The notes under the pieces are model-generated. The model ran no database searches and was not told the DNA's origin. It saw only the letters and a program-made list of their open reading frames with translations. From contig NZ_QQXK01000001.1 in assembly GCF_003575975.1 (NCBI RefSeq), forward strand, positions 62,001 through 126,000: a stretch of DNA of 64,000 nucleotides, in the 5' to 3' direction. Source of the DNA: Galactobacter valiniphilus. Its GTDB lineage: Bacteria; Actinomycetota; Actinomycetes; Actinomycetales; Micrococcaceae. The position numbers were made by a program, and so were the translations under genes. This document shows positions 56,296 to 63,033 of this stretch, piece after piece (within the stretch, counting starts at the first letter, position 1; the number at the start of each line of letters is the position of its first letter).

Positions 56296-56954
56296 GCTCC
56301 GGGGATGTTGACGGTGCCCGGCAGCAGGCTGGCCGCCGGTTCGGTGTAGTTCAGCTCGCTGAGGCGGCCGTCGGTGAAGGTGAAGGACGTGACCGAGGCG
56401 AGCGTGCACTCGCGGCGGAACGCGTTCAGGCCGAGCGAGCGACCCTCGGAGGCCACGCGGGTGACCCAGATGGGCAGCTGGTGGCTCACGATGACGACCT
56501 CGGCGCCGTCACCCGCCTCAGCGAGCGCCGTCTCGCGGTGATCCTTCACCGCGCCGGCCACACGGGTGACCTGATCGGCGTAGGGCTCGCCCCAGCTGGG
56601 GCGCAGCGGATTGCGCAGCAGCGGCCAGCGCTTGGGGTTGCGCAGGCGCACGGCGATCTTGTCCAAGCCCTCGAGGCGCGAGAAGGCCTCGATGACGCGC
56701 GGCTCCTCGATCACCTCGAGGCCGAGGGCCTCGGCGATGGGGGCGGCGGTTTCCTGGGCCCGCTGCAGCGGGGAGGCGGCCAGGCGGACCACGCGGTGAC
56801 CCTCCTGCGCGCGCTGCGCAAAGTGCTCCGCGACCATGGTGGCCATCGCGTGGCCCTTCTCGGAGAGGCCAAAGTGCGGGAGCCGGCCGTACAGCACGCC
56901 CCCGGGATTGAAGACCTCGCCATGGCGGACAAGGTGGACGGTCGCGACAGACAT
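56292..56954 (-). CDS. Histidine phosphatase family protein
   Basis: A 220-residue phosphoglycerate mutase-like protein. The RHG motif (VHLVRHGEVFNPGG) with catalytic His10 and the second His in VIVSHQLPIW are present. The sequence LPHFGLSEKGHAMA and the SPLQRAQETAAPIA block are typical. It is the first gene of the resA-ccdA-resB-ccsB operon, which is common in Micrococcales, though a chemical link to heme or cytochrome c is not established. Could be a small-molecule phosphatase. Confidence 0.9.
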   Translation of the reverse strand: MSVATVHLVRHGEVFNPGGVLYGRLPHFGLSEKGHAMATMVAEHFAQRAQEGHRVVRLAASPLQRAQETAAPIAEALGLEVIEEPRVIEAFSRLEGLDKIAVRLRNPKRWPLLRNPLRPSWGEPYADQVTRVAGAVKDHRETALAEAGDGAEVVIVSHQLPIWVTRVASEGRSLGLNAFRRECTLASVTSFTFTDGRLSELNYTEPAASLLPGTVNIPGA

Positions 56955-57110
56955 GTCGACATTCTCTCAAAGAGCGGGGCCACGACCGAACCGGGACCCC
57001 GGGTGCTAGCTGTGAGCTTGCGACTAATTCACGTGGAGGTCACCGGCTCGTGGAAAAGATTCGGCAGGCTTTTTGCGTCGACACACTGGACAAGCTTGAA
57101 TCTTCATGTT

Positions 57111-57128
57111 TATAGTTGACGCATCAAC
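57111..57128 (+). promoter_or_regulatory. A/T-rich control region with dyad before yceI
   Basis: GTTGA-CGCA-TCAAC (57115-57128) is a perfect 5-base dyad inside the most A/T-rich stretch of the neighbourhood (TTTATAGTTGAC), 40 bases upstream of yceI. The shape resembles a MarR-type site; no regulator gene is adjacent. Confidence 0.4.
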
Positions 57129-57168
57129 CAGCGGCTCAGGCCGATTGACTTCTCCGAGAGGAACCCTC

Positions 57169-57714
57169 ATGACCGCCCTCCCCACGAACCTCACCCCCGG
57201 CACCTGGACCATTGACCCGGCCCACACCCTCGTTGGTTTCTCCGTGCGTCACGCCGGCATCTCCAAGGTCCGCGGCCGCTTCGGCGAGGTCGAGGGCGTG
57301 CTCAACGTGGGCGAGACCGTCGAGGACTCCTCGCTGACCGTCGAGATCAAGACCGCCTCCATCGACACCCGCAACCAGGGCCGCGACGACCACCTGCGCT
57401 CGGGCGACTTCTTCCAGGCGGACGAGTTCCCCACCATGAAGTTCGTCTCCCTGACCGCCACCGGTTCCGGCGAGGACTGGGTCATGAAGGGCGAGCTGAC
57501 CATCAAGGACGTCACCCGCGAGGTGGAGCTTGAGGTCGAGTACAACGGCGTCGCCACCGATCCCTTCGGCGCCCACCGCGCCGGCTTCTCCGCCGAGACC
57601 ACCATCTCCCGCAAGGAGTGGGGCCTGACCTGGAACGCCGCGCTGGAGACCGGCGGCGTCCTCGTGGCCGACAAGATCAAGCTCGAGCTCGAGGCCGAGT
57701 TCGTCCGCGGCTGA
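57169..57714 (+). CDS. YceI-family lipid/isoprenoid-binding protein
   Basis: A 182-residue lipocalin-like YceI protein. It opens with GTWTIDPAHTLVGFSVRHAGISKVRGRF and continues with the paired TASIDTRNQGRDDHLRSGDFF, both diagnostic of the family. It lacks a signal peptide, as is usual for actinobacterial cytosolic members. YceI proteins bind polyisoprenoids; the present gene is near menA but not linked to it. ATG 57169 with a GAGAGGAA site; monocistronic, ending in a strong terminator. Confidence 0.93.
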   Translation: MTALPTNLTPGTWTIDPAHTLVGFSVRHAGISKVRGRFGEVEGVLNVGETVEDSSLTVEIKTASIDTRNQGRDDHLRSGDFFQADEFPTMKFVSLTATGSGEDWVMKGELTIKDVTREVELEVEYNGVATDPFGAHRAGFSAETTISRKEWGLTWNAALETGGVLVADKIKLELEAEFVRG

Positions 57715-57744
57715 TCCCGCAGCGCAAACCGTGCGCACCAGTGT

Positions 57745-57784
57745 CGAGGGGCGCCCACCGCTAGTGCGCGGTGGGCGCCCCTCG
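57745..57784 (+). terminator. Terminator after yceI
   Basis: CGAGGGGCGCCCACCG (57745-57760) and CGGTGGGCGCCCCTCG (57769-57784) form a perfect 16-bp stem with an 8-base loop, 30 bases past the stop codon. Confidence 0.85.
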
Positions 57785-57888
57785 CGCATTCCGGACGGCG
57801 TTTGGCCAGCGCATTGCCGGGCCGTGGCCCTACGATGGAGGCACGCGTGGGGAGCGTCGTCTCCCGGCAACACCTTCTAGGAGGCAGC

Positions 57889-58449
57889 ATGTATCCCCAG
57901 CCCGGACCCTATGGCTCCCCCTCCGGTTCGCCGTTCGGACCTGTCCCTCCCCTGCCCGGCGAACGCCCGCCGGCCATGCAGCACGTGCGGTGGGTGCAGT
58001 TTGCCGCCGCGGCGATCGTGGCGATCCAGGGCATCCTGGGCCTCGTCTTCTCCGCCGATGCCGGCCGCAACGGCCCGTACCTCTCCACCGCCGCCACGGG
58101 TCAGCTCATCGGCACGGTGATCCAGGTGGGCCTCATCATCACCGTGGCCATCCAGAGCCACCAGGGCATCAACGCGTGGCGGATCGTCGGCACCATCTGC
58201 GCCGGCATCACCGTCATCACCGCGCTCTTCTCCCTGACCGGCTCGTCCATGTTCTTCGGCGTGCGCCTCTACCGCGGCGCCGACAGCTACGCCGTGGTCC
58301 AAATGCTGCTCTCCGGCCTCCTTGCCGCCGCCGCCATCACCGCCATCGTCATGTGGTGGACGCGCGACGTGAACCGCTGGTTCGACGGCTGGACCCGCGT
58401 GCGCCGCTACGCCGCCGCCACCGGCATCCCCGTTCCTCCCGTTCGCTGA
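57889..58449 (+). CDS. Membrane protein with Pro/Gly-rich N-terminus (paralogue 1)
   Basis: A 186-residue protein with a short Pro/Gly/Tyr-rich tail (residues 1-35) and four predicted helices. A NAWRIVGTICAG segment in the middle is shared with the next gene (NAWRIVGTVCGA), so the two are tandem paralogues. A hydrophobic IVMWWTRDVNRWFDGW end is also similar to WWMRPSSQWFGA in the second. ATG 57889 has GGAGG upstream. No function is recognised; the N-terminal tail resembles actinobacterial cytosolic interaction tails. Confidence 0.7.
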   Translation: MYPQPGPYGSPSGSPFGPVPPLPGERPPAMQHVRWVQFAAAAIVAIQGILGLVFSADAGRNGPYLSTAATGQLIGTVIQVGLIITVAIQSHQGINAWRIVGTICAGITVITALFSLTGSSMFFGVRLYRGADSYAVVQMLLSGLLAAAAITAIVMWWTRDVNRWFDGWTRVRRYAAATGIPVPPVR

Positions 58450-58484
58450 CGCCACCGCCGCCAAGAAGTCCCAGGAGACCCGCC

Positions 58485-59336
58485 ATGAGCACACCCCCCA
58501 CCGACCCCACGCCCGGCCAGGATCCGCAACAGCCCTCCGGCGAGGAGCCGCCGCGCTACGGTGTCCGCCTGCCCGGCTACGGCCAGAACGCCGCCCCGCA
58601 GGGCTCCGCTCCGGTCCCCGAGAACAACGAACGCCCCGGGTGGGACGCCTCGCCGCACGCAGCGCCCGGTGCCGCCGGCACCCCCGGCACCCCCGGCGCG
58701 CAGCCGGGCGGCTACGGCCAGGTCCCGCCGGCCCCGCAGTATGGCCAGCCCGCGCAGGGCGGCTTCACGCTGCCCCCGGCCCCCGCTGATCCCTACGCGC
58801 AGGGCATCCCGGTGCAGCCCTCCGGCGTCTACGGCAACTACCAGCAGCCCGGCTTCGGCGCCCCCGCCGGCCAGATGCCCCCGCGCCCCTCCACGGCGCG
58901 CTGGGCGAGCCTGCTCCTGGCGATCGGCGCCGTGGCGTACCTGATCACGGCCGCCATCCAGATGATGACCATCGACGCCGCGACGCTGCGCGAGGCGGCG
59001 CTTGCCGCCGTCCCGGCGGAGATGCAGAGCCAGTACGAGAGCATCTTCACCGAGGAGATGATCAACTCCACGAAGGTCACGGCCGTGGTTCTCATCGCGA
59101 TCATCTCCGCGCTGGCCGGGCTCGTCGCCTGGCTCACGTACCGCGGCCAGAACGCCTGGCGCATCGTGGGCACCGTCTGCGGCGCCGTCGCCGTGCTCGG
59201 CAATATCACCGGCGGCCCCATCGGCCTGCTCTTCGCGGCCCTCGCCGTGGCGATCATCGTGCTGTGGTGGATGCGTCCCTCGAGCCAGTGGTTCGGCGCG
59301 ATCTCTCAGGCCAAGCGCCAGGGGCAGCGCTTCTGA
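58485..59336 (+). CDS. Membrane protein with long Pro/Gly/Tyr-rich N-terminus (paralogue 2)
   Basis: A 283-residue protein. Residues 1-135 are low-complexity, Pro/Gly/Gln/Tyr-rich (GYGQVPPAPQYGQPAQGG), followed by four membrane helices sharing NAWRIVGTVCG and a WWM-R-S-QWF end with the preceding gene. Such tails in actinobacteria are often phosphorylation or scaffolding regions. ATG 58485 follows AGGAGA and lies 35 bases after paralogue 1, so the pair is an operon. Function unknown. Confidence 0.7.
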   Translation: MSTPPTDPTPGQDPQQPSGEEPPRYGVRLPGYGQNAAPQGSAPVPENNERPGWDASPHAAPGAAGTPGTPGAQPGGYGQVPPAPQYGQPAQGGFTLPPAPADPYAQGIPVQPSGVYGNYQQPGFGAPAGQMPPRPSTARWASLLLAIGAVAYLITAAIQMMTIDAATLREAALAAVPAEMQSQYESIFTEEMINSTKVTAVVLIAIISALAGLVAWLTYRGQNAWRIVGTVCGAVAVLGNITGGPIGLLFAALAVAIIVLWWMRPSSQWFGAISQAKRQGQRF

Positions 59337-59367
59337 GCTCGAGCGCCGAGCGCGCCTGACGTCAGCA

Positions 59368-59407
59368 ACGGCGGCGGGCCGGGGAGAGATCCCCGGCCCG
59401 CCGCCGT
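59368..59407. terminator. Bidirectional terminator before rex
   Basis: ACGGCGGCGGGCCGGGGA (59368-59385) and its exact complement (59390-59407) form an 18-bp stem with a GAGA loop between convergent genes. Confidence 0.88.
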
Positions 59408-59442
59408 CGTTCATGCGTGGGGCCGTGCCGACCCGGCGCCCC

Positions 59443-59492
59443 GGGCCGCCCGCCCGGGGCCGCCCGCCCGGGGCCGCCCGCCCGGGGCCGCC
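59443..59492. repeat. 14-bp tandem repeat, about 3.6 units
   Basis: GGGCCGCCCGCCCG is repeated at 59443-59456, 59457-59470 and 59471-59484, with a partial fourth unit to 59492. It lies in the 208-base gap between the membrane-protein pair and rex. A short-repeat copy (GCGCCCGACGGCGCGGC, 59522-59538) follows. Confidence 0.9.
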
Positions 59493-59545
59493 AAACCCGC
59501 CCGGGAGAGCTTCACCACCCAGCGCCCGACGGCGCGGCACGCGCC

Positions 59546-60187
59546 TCAGGCGCGTCGCTCCCCCAGCCCCGGCCCGGCCTGGTGCGCCAAGAGCTGCAGC
59601 TCCGTGGAGAGGTCGACGCGGTTCACGTGCACGCCCGGCGGCGCGGAAACGGCCACGGGCGCGAAGCTGAGGATGGAGGCCACGCCGGCGGCCGCCACGC
59701 GGTCCACGAGGGCCTGCGCGGCCGGGCCGGGCACCGTGAGCACGGCGAGCGTCACGCCGCGCTCCTTGACGATGTCCTCGAGCGCGGCGGCGTCCTCGAC
59801 GAGGCGCTCACCGGTCTGTGTGCCGACCACCTCGGGCGAGGCGTCGAGCACGGCGACGACCTCGAAGCCGCGGGTCGTGAAGCCCGCGTAGCCGGAGAGC
59901 GCGCGGCCCAGGTGGCCGGCGCCCACGATCGCGACGCGCCAGGGCTGGGTCAGCCCGAGCGCCGTCTCCAGAACGGGGCGCAGGGTCTCGATCTTGTAGC
60001 CCACGCCGCGGCGGCCGTGGGAGCCGAGCAGGTTCAGGTCCTTGCGCAGCGTGGCCGGCGTGGTGCCGGCGGCCTCGGCGAGGCGCGTGGAGGAGACGGT
60101 CTGCACGCCCTCCTGCTCCCACTCGCTGAGGCTGCGTAGGTACAGGGAGATGCGGCGCAGCGTGGCCTCGGGAAGGTGCTTGCTCAT
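59546..60187 (-). CDS. rex: Redox-sensing transcriptional repressor Rex
   Basis: A 213-residue NADH/NAD+-sensing repressor. An N-terminal winged helix (residues 1-75: RRISLYLRSLSEWEQEG, TPATLRKDLNLLG) is followed by a Rossmann domain with VAIVGAGHLGRALSGYAGF and a SFAPVAV block. It lowers expression of respiratory and fermentative genes when NADH is low and is released when NADH is high. Translationally coupled to the glutaredoxin-like gene upstream (ATGA). No Rex box (TTGTGAAnnnnTTCACAA) is seen within this operon's immediate upstream region. Confidence 0.93.
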   Translation of the reverse strand: MSKHLPEATLRRISLYLRSLSEWEQEGVQTVSSTRLAEAAGTTPATLRKDLNLLGSHGRRGVGYKIETLRPVLETALGLTQPWRVAIVGAGHLGRALSGYAGFTTRGFEVVAVLDASPEVVGTQTGERLVEDAAALEDIVKERGVTLAVLTVPGPAAQALVDRVAAAGVASILSFAPVAVSAPPGVHVNRVDLSTELQLLAHQAGPGLGERRA

Positions 60188-60459
60188 GCGGTGAGCAGGC
60201 GCTCGAGGCGGGCGGCGTCGATGCGCCAGAAGTCCCGCTGCACGCCGTCGATCATGAGGACCGGGATCTCCTCGGCGTAGCGCGCGGCCAGCTCGGGGTG
60301 CTCGCTCACGTCCACGTCCTCCCAGCTGTGCCCCAGGCGGCCCGTGACCTCGCTCAGCACGGCGCGGGCGTCGGCGCACAGGTGGCATCCCGGCTTGGTC
60401 AGCAGCTGCACCACGGGGCGCTCGGTCGAGGAAGACGGGGGAAGACTCACGCCGTTCAT
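60184..60459 (-). CDS. Glutaredoxin-like protein (DUF836 type)
   Basis: A 91-residue thioredoxin-fold protein with the active site KPGCHLCADA at about residues 23-32 and cis-Pro in EIPVLMIDG. It is coupled to rex, a common actinobacterial pairing, and is probably involved in thiol redox control, possibly with mycothiol. ATG 60459 gives a normal length; the frame is open upstream but no better start is seen. Confidence 0.85.
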   Translation of the reverse strand: MNGVSLPPSSSTERPVVQLLTKPGCHLCADARAVLSEVTGRLGHSWEDVDVSEHPELAARYAEEIPVLMIDGVQRDFWRIDAARLERLLTA

Positions 60460-60550
60460 TCTAGTTCGCCGCGCTGGCCGGGCCCCGTTGCGCCCGACAC
60501 ACTCGCGGAGGATCGCTGGCGCTCCTCGCGCACCCCGCGGCGCCGCGCCG

Positions 60551-60593
60551 AAAAACAGCGAGGGCCGGGATCCGTGTGGATCCCGGCCCTCGC
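60551..60593 (-). terminator. Rho-independent terminator of the bS22 gene
   Basis: GCGAGGGCCGGGATCC (60558-60573) and GGATCCCGGCCCTCGC (60578-60593) form a perfect 16-bp stem. On the minus strand it is followed by TGTTTTT (60551-60557). Confidence 0.92.
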
Positions 60594-60599
60594 GAGCGC

Positions 60600-60698
60600 T
60601 CACTTCTTGTTGCGGCGCTGGTGGCGCGTCTTACGAAGCAGCTTGCGGTGCTTCTTCTTGGCCATACGCTTGCGGCGCTTCTTGATGACGGAACCCAT
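60600..60698 (-). CDS. AURKAIP1/COX24-domain small ribosomal protein bS22
   Basis: A 32-residue, extremely basic protein (MGSVIKKRRKRMAKKKHRKL...) matching the actinobacterial bS22 (AURKAIP1/COX24) micro-protein, which binds the small ribosomal subunit near the decoding centre. ATG 60696-60698 has AAGGAGAA upstream, and a canonical terminator follows seven bases after the stop. It lies upstream of the BldC-like gene in the conserved actinobacterial order. Confidence 0.93.
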   Translation of the reverse strand: MGSVIKKRRKRMAKKKHRKLLRKTRHQRRNKK

Positions 60699-60833
60699 GG
60701 GTTCTCCTTGTGTAGACGTTCAACTTGCTAATTCGTACCGAGCGCTGCCCATCGCAAAGCGCGCATTTCGGCCACGTTCATCCACCATCGTACCTGCCCC
60801 GACTGGCGGGACGTGCATCGGGTGGTAGGCACC

Positions 60834-61049
60834 TCAGACGGTGCCGGTGCCCCGCATCTCCAGGCGGGCCGAACCGAGGAAGGCCTCAACGGCGGTCTCG
60901 GGCACGCGGTAGGAGCGGCCGAACTGCACGGCGGGCAGCTCACCGGAATGCACCAGGCGGTACACGGTCATCTTGGACACGCGCATGACCTCGGCGACCT
61001 CGGCCACGGTCATGAACCGGGCGTCGGCGAAGTGGCGGGGTTCCGGCAT
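60834..61049 (-). CDS. BldC-like helix-turn-helix DNA-binding protein
   Basis: A 71-residue MerR/excisionase-type HTH protein, with FMTVAEVAEVMRVSKMTVYRLVH as the first helices and LPAVQFGRSYRVPETAVEAF as the wing. The family includes Streptomyces BldC, which binds direct repeats cooperatively. It lies next to the bS22 gene, as in most Actinobacteria. The start is ATG 61049; an upstream extension to 61145 is open but has no better ribosome-binding site. Confidence 0.88.
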   Translation of the reverse strand: MPEPRHFADARFMTVAEVAEVMRVSKMTVYRLVHSGELPAVQFGRSYRVPETAVEAFLGSARLEMRGTGTV

Positions 61050-61219
61050 GGTGCGAACCTCTACTTCCTGATGAAGGAACGAAACACGGGTGATCTCGGG
61101 GTTGCCGCTCGTGGACGACCCCGACACGGGTGCGCCTGGGCACACCTGTGACGCCTGGCAGTCTACGGGTCAGATGTGACTCGCGTGAACAATGGTGTTC
61201 GGTGTGTCTCAGGGGACGT

Positions 61220-61666
61220 TCAGCGGCGGCGCCCGAAGCGCTGCTTCGCGAAGCGATCGATGATCTCCTGGGCGCGCTCGGTGACCTGCTCCAGGCTCCT
61301 GCCCACGCCGTGCTGGCGGCGGGCCGCCAGCGCCCCGCGCTGCGCCGCGTCGTCGTGCTCTTCTCCCACCTGCCCGACGGCGGCGGAGGGCTCGGCGGGG
61401 GCCGGAACAAAGGTGCCGAGCCAGTCGAGCACCTCGCGCAGCCCCTCGGGCTCGAGCGAGTAGAAGCGTCGCTGCCCTTGGGCGCGGATGCTCACGAGGG
61501 ACGCCTCGCGCAGCACGCGCAGGTGCTTGGAGACGGTGGGCTGGGAGACGTCGAGAGCGTCGACGAGGTCGCCGACGGCGTACTCGCCCTCGGCCAGATG
61601 CGTCAGCAGCTGGCGTCGGGTGGGGTCGGCGATGACGTGATACAGATCGGAGGGCACGGACGGCAT
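61220..61666 (-). CDS. ArsR-family transcriptional regulator
   Basis: A 148-residue winged-helix regulator with DPTRRQLLTHLAEGEYAVGDLVDALDVSQPTVSKHLRVLREASLV. It lacks the CxC(D) metal-binding motif of classical ArsR/SmtB proteins, so it is probably not a metal sensor. The C-terminal 50 residues (Glu/Arg/Ala-rich) are an extension. It starts 46 bases before the acuC stop codon region on the same strand, possibly in an operon with acuC. Confidence 0.85.
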   Translation of the reverse strand: MPSVPSDLYHVIADPTRRQLLTHLAEGEYAVGDLVDALDVSQPTVSKHLRVLREASLVSIRAQGQRRFYSLEPEGLREVLDWLGTFVPAPAEPSAAVGQVGEEHDDAAQRGALAARRQHGVGRSLEQVTERAQEIIDRFAKQRFGRRR

Positions 61667-61712
61667 GGTATCCGGCGCAGCGGGGGGAAGGCTGTGTGCG
61701 GCTCTTCCGGCT

Positions 61713-62912
61713 TCAGTCGAACCAGGGGTCGAGCCCCAGCGCGGGAAAGACCTCCTTGCGGGTGGCCATGATGGCCCGGTCCACCGGATCCCCCGGGTCG
61801 TAGCCGACCTCCCACGAACGCCACCACAGCTCCGTGTCGTCGCCCATCGTGGGCGGTGCGTCGAAGCCGTAGCGCTCCTTGACGTACTCGCGGAAGGGCG
61901 CCGGCACCGGGGTGCGCAGGGCCAGCGGACGGCCCGCCGCGGCGGCCACCAAGTGTGTCCAGACGCGCGGCACCGTGTGAACGATGTCATAGCCACCGCC
62001 GCCCGTGGCGATCCACCGGCCCTCACACAGCTCGCGCGCCAGCTCGGCCACATCGAGGGCGTTCTGGCGCTGCCCGTCCACCGTCAGGCGCAGGTTCGTG
62101 AGCTCGTCGCGCTCGTGGCCGTCGCAGCCGTGCTGGGACACGATGATGTCCGGTTCGAAGGCGCGAGCCACGGGCACCACGACTGAATGGAAGGCCCGTA
62201 GCCAGCCGTTGTCACGAGTGCCGGCCGGCAGCGCCACGTTGACCGCCGAGTTGGGGGCGACCGCACCGCCGGTCTCGTTGGGGAAGCCCGTTCCGGGGAA
62301 GAGCGAGCGGCCCGACTCGTGCAGGGAGATCGTCATGACGCGCGGCTCGTCCCAGAAGATCGCCTGCGTCCCGTCGCCGTGGTGCGCGTCGAGGTCCAGG
62401 TACAGGACGCGCTGCGCGCCCTGGTCCAGGAGCCGCGCGATGGCGCCCGCCGCGTCGTTGTAGATGCAGAAGCCGCCGGCCTTGGCCCTGGCCGCGTGAT
62501 GCATGCCGCCGCCGAAGTTCACGGCCGGCACGCCCTGGTCCTCCAGGATCGCCTCCGCCGCCACGATCGAGCCGCCGAAGAGGCGCGCGCTGGCCTCGTG
62601 CAGCTCGGGGAAGATCGGGTCGTCCTCCGTGCCGAGGCCCAGATCCGGGCTCGACTCGCCGTCGGGTCCGGAGGCGCGCTTGACAGCCTCGACGTAGCCC
62701 GCCGAGTGCACGGTCCGCAGCTGATCGTCCTCGGCGACATACGGGGCCAGGACGCGGCTCGGCGTGCGCCCCAGCACGTCGAGGTCGCGGATCAGCCTGG
62801 CCGTCAGGCCCAGGCGCTCAGGGTTCATAGGATGCCGGTCGCTGAAGCGATACGACGCCATCGCGTCGTCGTACACCAAGGTCACCCCAGCCGGCGGTGT
62901 GCTGCTCATCAC
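61713..62912 (-). CDS. acuC: AcuC-like histone deacetylase family protein
   Basis: A 399-residue class II-like deacetylase. Zn ligands and charge relay are visible: GGGMHHAARAKAGGF, DLDAHHGDGTQ and SQHGCDGHERD, with GGGGYD near the end. In Bacillus, AcuC deacetylates and so activates acetyl-CoA synthetase; that is the best inference. Tyr in GGGYDI is the transition-state residue. GTG 62912 precedes an in-frame ATG one codon later. Divergent from trkH with a perfect 13-bp stem between them. Confidence 0.9.
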   Translation of the reverse strand: MMSSTPPAGVTLVYDDAMASYRFSDRHPMNPERLGLTARLIRDLDVLGRTPSRVLAPYVAEDDQLRTVHSAGYVEAVKRASGPDGESSPDLGLGTEDDPIFPELHEASARLFGGSIVAAEAILEDQGVPAVNFGGGMHHAARAKAGGFCIYNDAAGAIARLLDQGAQRVLYLDLDAHHGDGTQAIFWDEPRVMTISLHESGRSLFPGTGFPNETGGAVAPNSAVNVALPAGTRDNGWLRAFHSVVVPVARAFEPDIIVSQHGCDGHERDELTNLRLTVDGQRQNALDVAELARELCEGRWIATGGGGYDIVHTVPRVWTHLVAAAAGRPLALRTPVPAPFREYVKERYGFDAPPTMGDDTELWWRSWEVGYDPGDPVDRAIMATRKEVFPALGLDPWFD

Positions 62913-62951
62913 GTGGCCAGGCTAGCGCAGGGCGCGGGGGGTGGTTGAATG

Positions 62952-62980
62952 GGCGCTGGCCGCACGGTGCGGCCAGCGCC
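62952..62980. promoter_or_regulatory. Perfect inverted repeat between divergent acuC and trkH
   Basis: GGCGCTGGCCGCA-CGG-TGCGGCCAGCGCC is a 13-bp perfect dyad. Between divergent genes it is unlikely to be a terminator; it may be an operator or a leader stem of trkH. Confidence 0.5.
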
Positions 62981-63033
62981 GTCGCCGCCCGGGACGCGGC
63001 CCGGCGCACGGTCAGTCTTCAGGAGCACCACGC

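Noticed and set aside
59443-59492. CRISPR-like direct repeats
   Set aside because: Units are contiguous, 14 bp, without spacers and without cas genes; this is a simple tandem repeat.
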